Shown in pieces: positions 60,274 through 64,000 of a DNA stretch of 64,000 nucleotides. Source of the stretch: Yinghuangia elevatio (GTDB lineage Bacteria > Actinomycetota > Actinomycetes > Streptomycetales > Streptomycetaceae); assembly GCF_040649515.1 (NCBI RefSeq), contig NZ_JBEZFP010000038.1, positions 1 to 64,000 on the forward strand. The letters run 5' to 3'. The position numbers were made by a program, and so were the translations under genes. Numbering within the stretch: the stretch's first letter is position 1; each line of letters opens with the position of its first letter. Below the pieces are notes generated by a model. The model ran no database searches. It saw only the letters and a program-made list of their open reading frames with translations, and was not told the origin of the DNA.

Positions 60274-61788
60274 ATGATGCAGCCCATGCCGACCCCGGGG
60301 ACGACGAACGCAGCCATGCGTCAAGACGAACAGCGCGAGAACAGCAGCAGCGGCGAGACCGGCGCCGACGGTGCCGGTGGCGCGGGGGGCGCCGGCGGCA
60401 ATACCGTCGCCGCGCTGCGCCGGGAAGTTCTCACCTTCGAGCCGCGTGTGCCGTACCGCCCCGCGCCCACCCGCTCGCTGAGTTCCCGCGTGTGGCTGCC
60501 GCTGGGCCTGGTGCTCGCCGCGGTCGCCGCCGCGACGTGGGTGTGGACCGTACGCCACCATCCCGACTGGCTGTGGCGCCTGATCGACCTGAGCGTCTAC
60601 GACGACGCCGGCGAGTCCCTCGGCAAGAACCAGTCGCAGCTGTACGCGAAGCGCTTCGGCATCGGCAAGCTGCCTTTCATCTACCCGCCGTTCGCGGCCC
60701 TCGTCTTCTTCAAGCTCCCCTTCGGCTTCGCGACGCTGAAGCTGGTCCTGACCGGCCTGACCCTCGCGTGCCTCCTCGCCGTCGTGTGGGCCTCGTGGGG
60801 CATGCTCGGCTACCGCCGCGACTGGGGCCGCCTCGGCGCCACCCTCGCGGTCGCCGCCGTCGTGCTGTGGCTGGAGCCCGTGCAGCAGACGCTGCTGTTC
60901 GGCCAGGTCAACGTGATCCTGATGGCCGCGGTCGTGCTGGACCTCGCGGTGCCGGACACGCGGTGGTGGAAGGGCATCGGCATCGGCCTGGCCACCGGTT
61001 TCAAACTGACCCCGGGGATCTTCATCGTCTATCTCGTCCTGACCCGGCGGTTCCGGGCCGCCGCGGTGGCCACCGCCACATTCTTCGCGACGGCGGTCGG
61101 CTCCTGGCTGGTGATCCCGCACGCGTCGAAGGTGTACTGGACGGACGCCATCGGGGTCGGCAACAACGTCGGCCAGGACTTCGTCTCCAACCAGTCGTTC
61201 AACGGCATGCTGCGCCGCGTGTTCGAGCAAGGGCCGGCCGAGAAGCCGCTGTGGCTGCTCGCGTGCGCGGTGACGGCCGTCGTGGGGCTCGGCGCCGCCA
61301 CGCTGCTCTCGCTGCGGGGGCGCGAACTGGCCGGGCTGGTCGCCTGCGGGGTCACCGGGCTGCTGGTGTCGCCGATCTCCTGGACCCACCACTGGGTGTG
61401 GATCGCGCCGATCTTCGTCCTGATCGCGCACGTTTCCCTGGTGCGTTTCCGGGCCGCGGCGTCCTGGCCGGTGCGTGCCGCGTGGGTGGCGCTGCCGGTG
61501 GTGTTCACGCTGCTGACGTTCGCCTGGCCGATGTCGATGGAGCGGCGGCCGGCGCTGACGCCACAGGGGCTGCTGTGGCTCCTGCCGTACAGCGAGGGGC
61601 GTGAGCACCAGTGGAACGTGCTCCAGTTCCTGGCCGGCAACGCGTACCTTTTCGCCGGAATCGCACTGATCGCGATCGCGGCATACACCGCGCTGCGCAT
61701 CGGCCCGGCGCGGGGGCAAGGGACGGCAGCGGGGCCGCGCGGCGATACCCTCGGGACGTCCGTACCGTCCGGCGGCCCGACCGCCTGA
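60274..61788 (+). CDS. GT87 (DUF2029) mannosyltransferase-like protein, copy 3
   Basis: A 504-residue paralogue starting 58 bases after copy 2: an N-terminal Gly/Ala linker (40-60), then IDLSVYDDAGESLGKN, LPFIYPPFAALVFFKLPFGF, FGQVNVILMAAVVLDLAVPDTRWWKG, GIGLATGFKLTPGIFIVYL, NQSFNGML, SPISWTHHWVWIAP. Strongly similar to copy 2 throughout and more distant to copy 1. It likely acts on a related but distinct acceptor. Two adjacent ATGs at 60274 and 60277. Confidence 0.9.
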   Translation: MMQPMPTPGTTNAAMRQDEQRENSSSGETGADGAGGAGGAGGNTVAALRREVLTFEPRVPYRPAPTRSLSSRVWLPLGLVLAAVAAATWVWTVRHHPDWLWRLIDLSVYDDAGESLGKNQSQLYAKRFGIGKLPFIYPPFAALVFFKLPFGFATLKLVLTGLTLACLLAVVWASWGMLGYRRDWGRLGATLAVAAVVLWLEPVQQTLLFGQVNVILMAAVVLDLAVPDTRWWKGIGIGLATGFKLTPGIFIVYLVLTRRFRAAAVATATFFATAVGSWLVIPHASKVYWTDAIGVGNNVGQDFVSNQSFNGMLRRVFEQGPAEKPLWLLACAVTAVVGLGAATLLSLRGRELAGLVACGVTGLLVSPISWTHHWVWIAPIFVLIAHVSLVRFRAAASWPVRAAWVALPVVFTLLTFAWPMSMERRPALTPQGLLWLLPYSEGREHQWNVLQFLAGNAYLFAGIALIAIAAYTALRIGPARGQGTAAGPRGDTLGTSVPSGGPTA

Positions 61789-61875
61789 CCTGCACCGCAG
61801 CCGGAACGGGTAGGAAGAGCACAGGCAGTCGGAGCACAGGCAGTGCGAGCACAGACGGAACAGAGGGAGTCACGA

Positions 61876-62529
61876 GTGGCCGAGGCGCCCACGCCGGCGG
61901 GAGCCGGTCAGCGCGCGGACGAGAACGCGATCACCACCGACCGCGTCCTCACCATCCCCAACCTGCTCAGCTTCGGCCGGCTGCTCGGCGTGCCGGTGTT
62001 CCTGTGGCTGATCCTGTGGCCGGAATTCGGCGGTCCCAAACACGACGTCATCGCGCTCGTGATCCTCATGGTCAGCGGCTTCACCGACTGGCTGGACGGC
62101 AAGCTGGCCCGGCGCTGGAACCAGATCAGCCGGGTGGGGCAGATCCTCGACCCGGCGGCGGACCGGCTCTACATCCTGTCGACACTGGTCGGCCTGACGG
62201 TGCGCGACATCCTGCCCCTGTGGGTCACCGGCGTGCTGGTGGCCCGCGAACTGTTCATCGCGGCCCTGTTCCCGTACCTGCGGGCGCACGGGTACGGCCT
62301 GCTGCCGGTGAACTTCATCGGCAAGGCCGCCACGTTCAACCTCATGTACTCCTTCCCGTGTCTGCTGCTCAGCGACGGGACCGGACGTGTCGCAACTCTC
62401 GCGGCGATCTTCGGCTGGGCATTCGCCTGGTGGGGTATCGCTCTCTACTGGTGGGCAGGAGTCCTGTACGCGGTTCAGGCTCGACGCCTGGTTTCCGCGG
62501 TGAAACAGGCGGAGGCCGGGTACGCGTAG
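61876..62529 (+). CDS. CDP-alcohol phosphatidyltransferase
   Basis: A 217-residue membrane enzyme with the complete CDP-alcohol motif D-x2-D-G-x2-A-R-x8-G-x3-D-x3-D in FTDWLDGKLARRWNQISRVGQILDPAADR. It transfers a phosphatidyl group from CDP-diacylglycerol to an alcohol such as inositol phosphate or glycerol phosphate. Six helices are seen. GTG 61876 has GAGGGAG 6 bases upstream. Located between mannosyltransferases and the mannose-1-P guanylyltransferase, a role in (phosphatidylinositol) glycolipid supply is plausible. Confidence 0.92.
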   Translation: MAEAPTPAGAGQRADENAITTDRVLTIPNLLSFGRLLGVPVFLWLILWPEFGGPKHDVIALVILMVSGFTDWLDGKLARRWNQISRVGQILDPAADRLYILSTLVGLTVRDILPLWVTGVLVARELFIAALFPYLRAHGYGLLPVNFIGKAATFNLMYSFPCLLLSDGTGRVATLAAIFGWAFAWWGIALYWWAGVLYAVQARRLVSAVKQAEAGYA

Positions 62530-62556
62530 ACCGGCTCCGCCTCTTTCCACCCGCGA

Positions 62557-62577
62557 GGCCCCCGCACATCGGGGGCC
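62557..62577 (+). terminator. Hairpin between CDP-alcohol transferase and ManC-like genes
   Basis: GGCCCCCG (62557-62564) and CGGGGGCC (62570-62577), a perfect 8-bp stem, loop CACAT, with an outer CCCGCG/CGCGGG pair around it. It lies 43 bases before the next ATG, so it could be a terminator or an attenuator. Confidence 0.6.
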
Positions 62578-62619
62578 GACCCGCGCGGGTGAAGCGAAGC
62601 GATGGGAGGACTTGACTCG

Positions 62620-64000
62620 ATGAAGGCCGTCGTCATGGCCGGTGGTGAGGGAACCCGCCTGCGCCCGATGACCTCCAGCATGCCCAAGCCGCTCCTGCCG
62701 GTGGTCAACCGGCCGATCATGGAGCACGTGCTGCGGCTGCTGAAGAGGCACGGGTTCTCAGAGACCGTCGTCACGGTCCAGTTCCTGGCATCCCTGGTGC
62801 GGAACTACTTCGGCGACGGCGAAGAACTCGGGATGAGTCTCCAGTACGCCAACGAGGAGACGCCGCTCGGCACCGCGGGCAGCGTCAAGAACGCCGAAGA
62901 GGCACTGAAGGACGACACGTTTCTGGTCATCTCCGGAGACGCGCTCACCGACTTCGACCTGACCAAGCTGGTGGAGTACCACCGCGCCAAGGGGGCCATG
63001 GTCACCGTGTGCCTCACACGCGTACCGGACCCCGTCGAGTTCGGCATCACGATCATCGACGACGAGGGCCGGGTCGACCGCTTCCTGGAGAAGCCCACGT
63101 GGGGCCAGGTGTTCTCGGACACCGTCAACACCGGCATCTACGTCATGGAGCCCGAGGTCTTCGACTACGTCGCCGCAGGCGTGTCCGTGGACTGGTCCGG
63201 CGACGTCTTCCCCAAGCTCCTCGAAGAGGGCAAGCCCATCTACGGCTACGTCGCCGAGGGCTACTGGGAGGACGTCGGCACCCACGAGAGCTACGTCAAG
63301 GCCCAGGCCGACGTGCTCGACGGCAAGGTCGACGTCGACATCGACGGCTTCGAACTGGCCCCGGGCGTGTGGGTCGCCGAAGGCGCCGAGGTCGACCGGG
63401 ACGCGGTCCTCAAGGGCCCGCTCTACATCGGCGACTACGCCAAGGTCGAGGGCGGCGTCGAGATCCGCGAGCACACCGTGCTCGGCAGCAACGTCGTCGT
63501 CAAGCGCGGCGCCTTCCTGCACAAGGCGGTCATCCACGACAACGTGTACGTCGGCCCGCAGACCAACCTGCGCGGCTGTGTCATCGGCAAGAACACCGAC
63601 GTCATGCGCGCGGCACGCATCGACGAGGGCGCGGTCATCGGCGACGAATGCCTCATCGAGGAGGAGTCGCTCGTCGCCGCCGGGGTGCGCGTGTACCCCT
63701 TCAAGACCATCGAGGCCGGCGCCGTCGTCAACACCTCGGTGATCTGGGAGTCGCGCGGGCAGAAGAACCTCTTCGGGCCGCGCGGCGTGTCCGGCATCCT
63801 CAACGTCGAGATCACCCCCGAACTGGTGGTGCGGCTCGCCGGGGCGTACGCGACGACCCTCAAGAAGGGCGCCACGGTCACCACCGCGCGCGACCACTCG
63901 CGAGGCGCCCGTGCCCTCAAGCGGGCCGTGATCTCCGCCCTGCAGACCAGCGCCATCAACGTCCGCGACCTCGAGAACGTGCCGATGCCGGTGGCCCGCC
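62620..64000 (+). CDS. Mannose-1-phosphate guanylyltransferase / nucleotidyltransferase fusion (3'-truncated by window end)
   Basis: At least 460 residues, reading off the end of the window. N-terminal nucleotidyltransferase: MKAVVMAGGEGTRLRPMT is the (G)GEGTRL...P-K signature, then MPKPLLPVVNRPIMEH and FLVISGDALTDF. A left-handed beta-helix of hexapeptide repeats covers about 255-370 (VWVAEGAEVDRDAVLKGPLYIG, IGKNTDV). From about 380 a phosphomannomutase-like part begins (GPRGVSGILNVEITPELVVRLAGAYA), as in actinomycete enzymes that make GDP-mannose. ATG 62620 has GGGAGGA 10 bases upstream. Supplies GDP-mannose for the neighbouring mannosyltransferases. Confidence 0.93.
   Translation, partial: MKAVVMAGGEGTRLRPMTSSMPKPLLPVVNRPIMEHVLRLLKRHGFSETVVTVQFLASLVRNYFGDGEELGMSLQYANEETPLGTAGSVKNAEEALKDDTFLVISGDALTDFDLTKLVEYHRAKGAMVTVCLTRVPDPVEFGITIIDDEGRVDRFLEKPTWGQVFSDTVNTGIYVMEPEVFDYVAAGVSVDWSGDVFPKLLEEGKPIYGYVAEGYWEDVGTHESYVKAQADVLDGKVDVDIDGFELAPGVWVAEGAEVDRDAVLKGPLYIGDYAKVEGGVEIREHTVLGSNVVVKRGAFLHKAVIHDNVYVGPQTNLRGCVIGKNTDVMRAARIDEGAVIGDECLIEEESLVAAGVRVYPFKTIEAGAVVNTSVIWESRGQKNLFGPRGVSGILNVEITPELVVRLAGAYATTLKKGATVTTARDHSRGARALKRAVISALQTSAINVRDLENVPMPVAR

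Overview
The window is uniformly very GC-rich with strong third-position GC, mostly GTG/ATG starts with GGAGG-type ribosome sites, and dense short intergenic gaps. The gene content (WhiB protein, DUF2637 protein, PknB-type kinase, ROK-controlled sugar ABC operon without its own ATPase, secreted GH18 chitinase with DasR-type sites, Tat-exported phosphatase, F420-type LLM oxidoreductase, GT87 mannosyltransferases) points to a filamentous actinomycete, most likely Streptomyces or a close relative (Streptomycetaceae). It looks like chromosomal accessory/arm-proximal sequence; I see no tRNA, rRNA, CRISPR array or insertion sequence.

Layout. 1-6.2 kb: a membrane protein, a frameshifted pentapeptide-like pseudogene, a hypothetical protein, a DUF2637 membrane protein and a Ser/Thr kinase with an extracytoplasmic domain. 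6.6-10.3 kb: a MoxR ATPase, a metallopeptidase/VWA protein and a phosphoribosyltransferase reading the same way. 10.5-17.4 kb: WhiB-like regulator, lipoprotein penicillin-binding protein, and several uncharacterised proteins, two of them HEAT-like. 17.7-25.1 kb: a three-gene SMC-type complex (kleisin-like, winged-helix-like, 1544-residue SMC ATPase) arranged as in MksFEB/Wadjet JetABC but with no JetD nuclease and with an Asn where the Walker B catalytic Glu is expected. This is the most interesting system in the window. 25.2-31.8 kb: PH-like membrane protein, purple acid phosphatase, SnoaL protein, bacterial serpin, maleylpyruvate-isomerase-like protein, and an HxlR regulator divergent from a quinone-oxidoreductase-type enzyme.

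31.9-40.1 kb: a chitinase with two DasR-type sites around its -35 element; then an ECF41 sigma factor divergent from an NAD(P)-binding epimerase-like gene, with two identical TGTTACG-N16-CGTC promoter motifs facing both genes; then SDR, sugar-isomerase-like, LLM and GNAT genes. 40.1-40.6 kb: an AT-richer gene-free segment with nested palindromes. 40.6-47.6 kb: small membrane protein, CsbD protein, and a beta-glucoside-type operon (binding protein, two permeases, GH1) divergent from a ROK repressor, with a candidate operator inside the -35/-10 spacer. 47.7-50.9 kb: hypothetical protein, MarR/NmrA divergent pair with an 18-bp operator-like palindrome, Gly-rich membrane protein.

50.9-57.0 kb: a catabolic-looking acyl-CoA cluster (amidohydrolase, thiolase-fold protein, DUF35 partner, ferritin-like diiron oxygenase, acetoacetate-CoA ligase). 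57.2-64.0 kb: three consecutive GT87 polyprenyl-mannose-type mannosyltransferases, a CDP-alcohol phosphatidyltransferase and a mannose-1-phosphate guanylyltransferase that runs off the end, together suggesting mannosylated lipid (PIM/lipomannan-like) synthesis.
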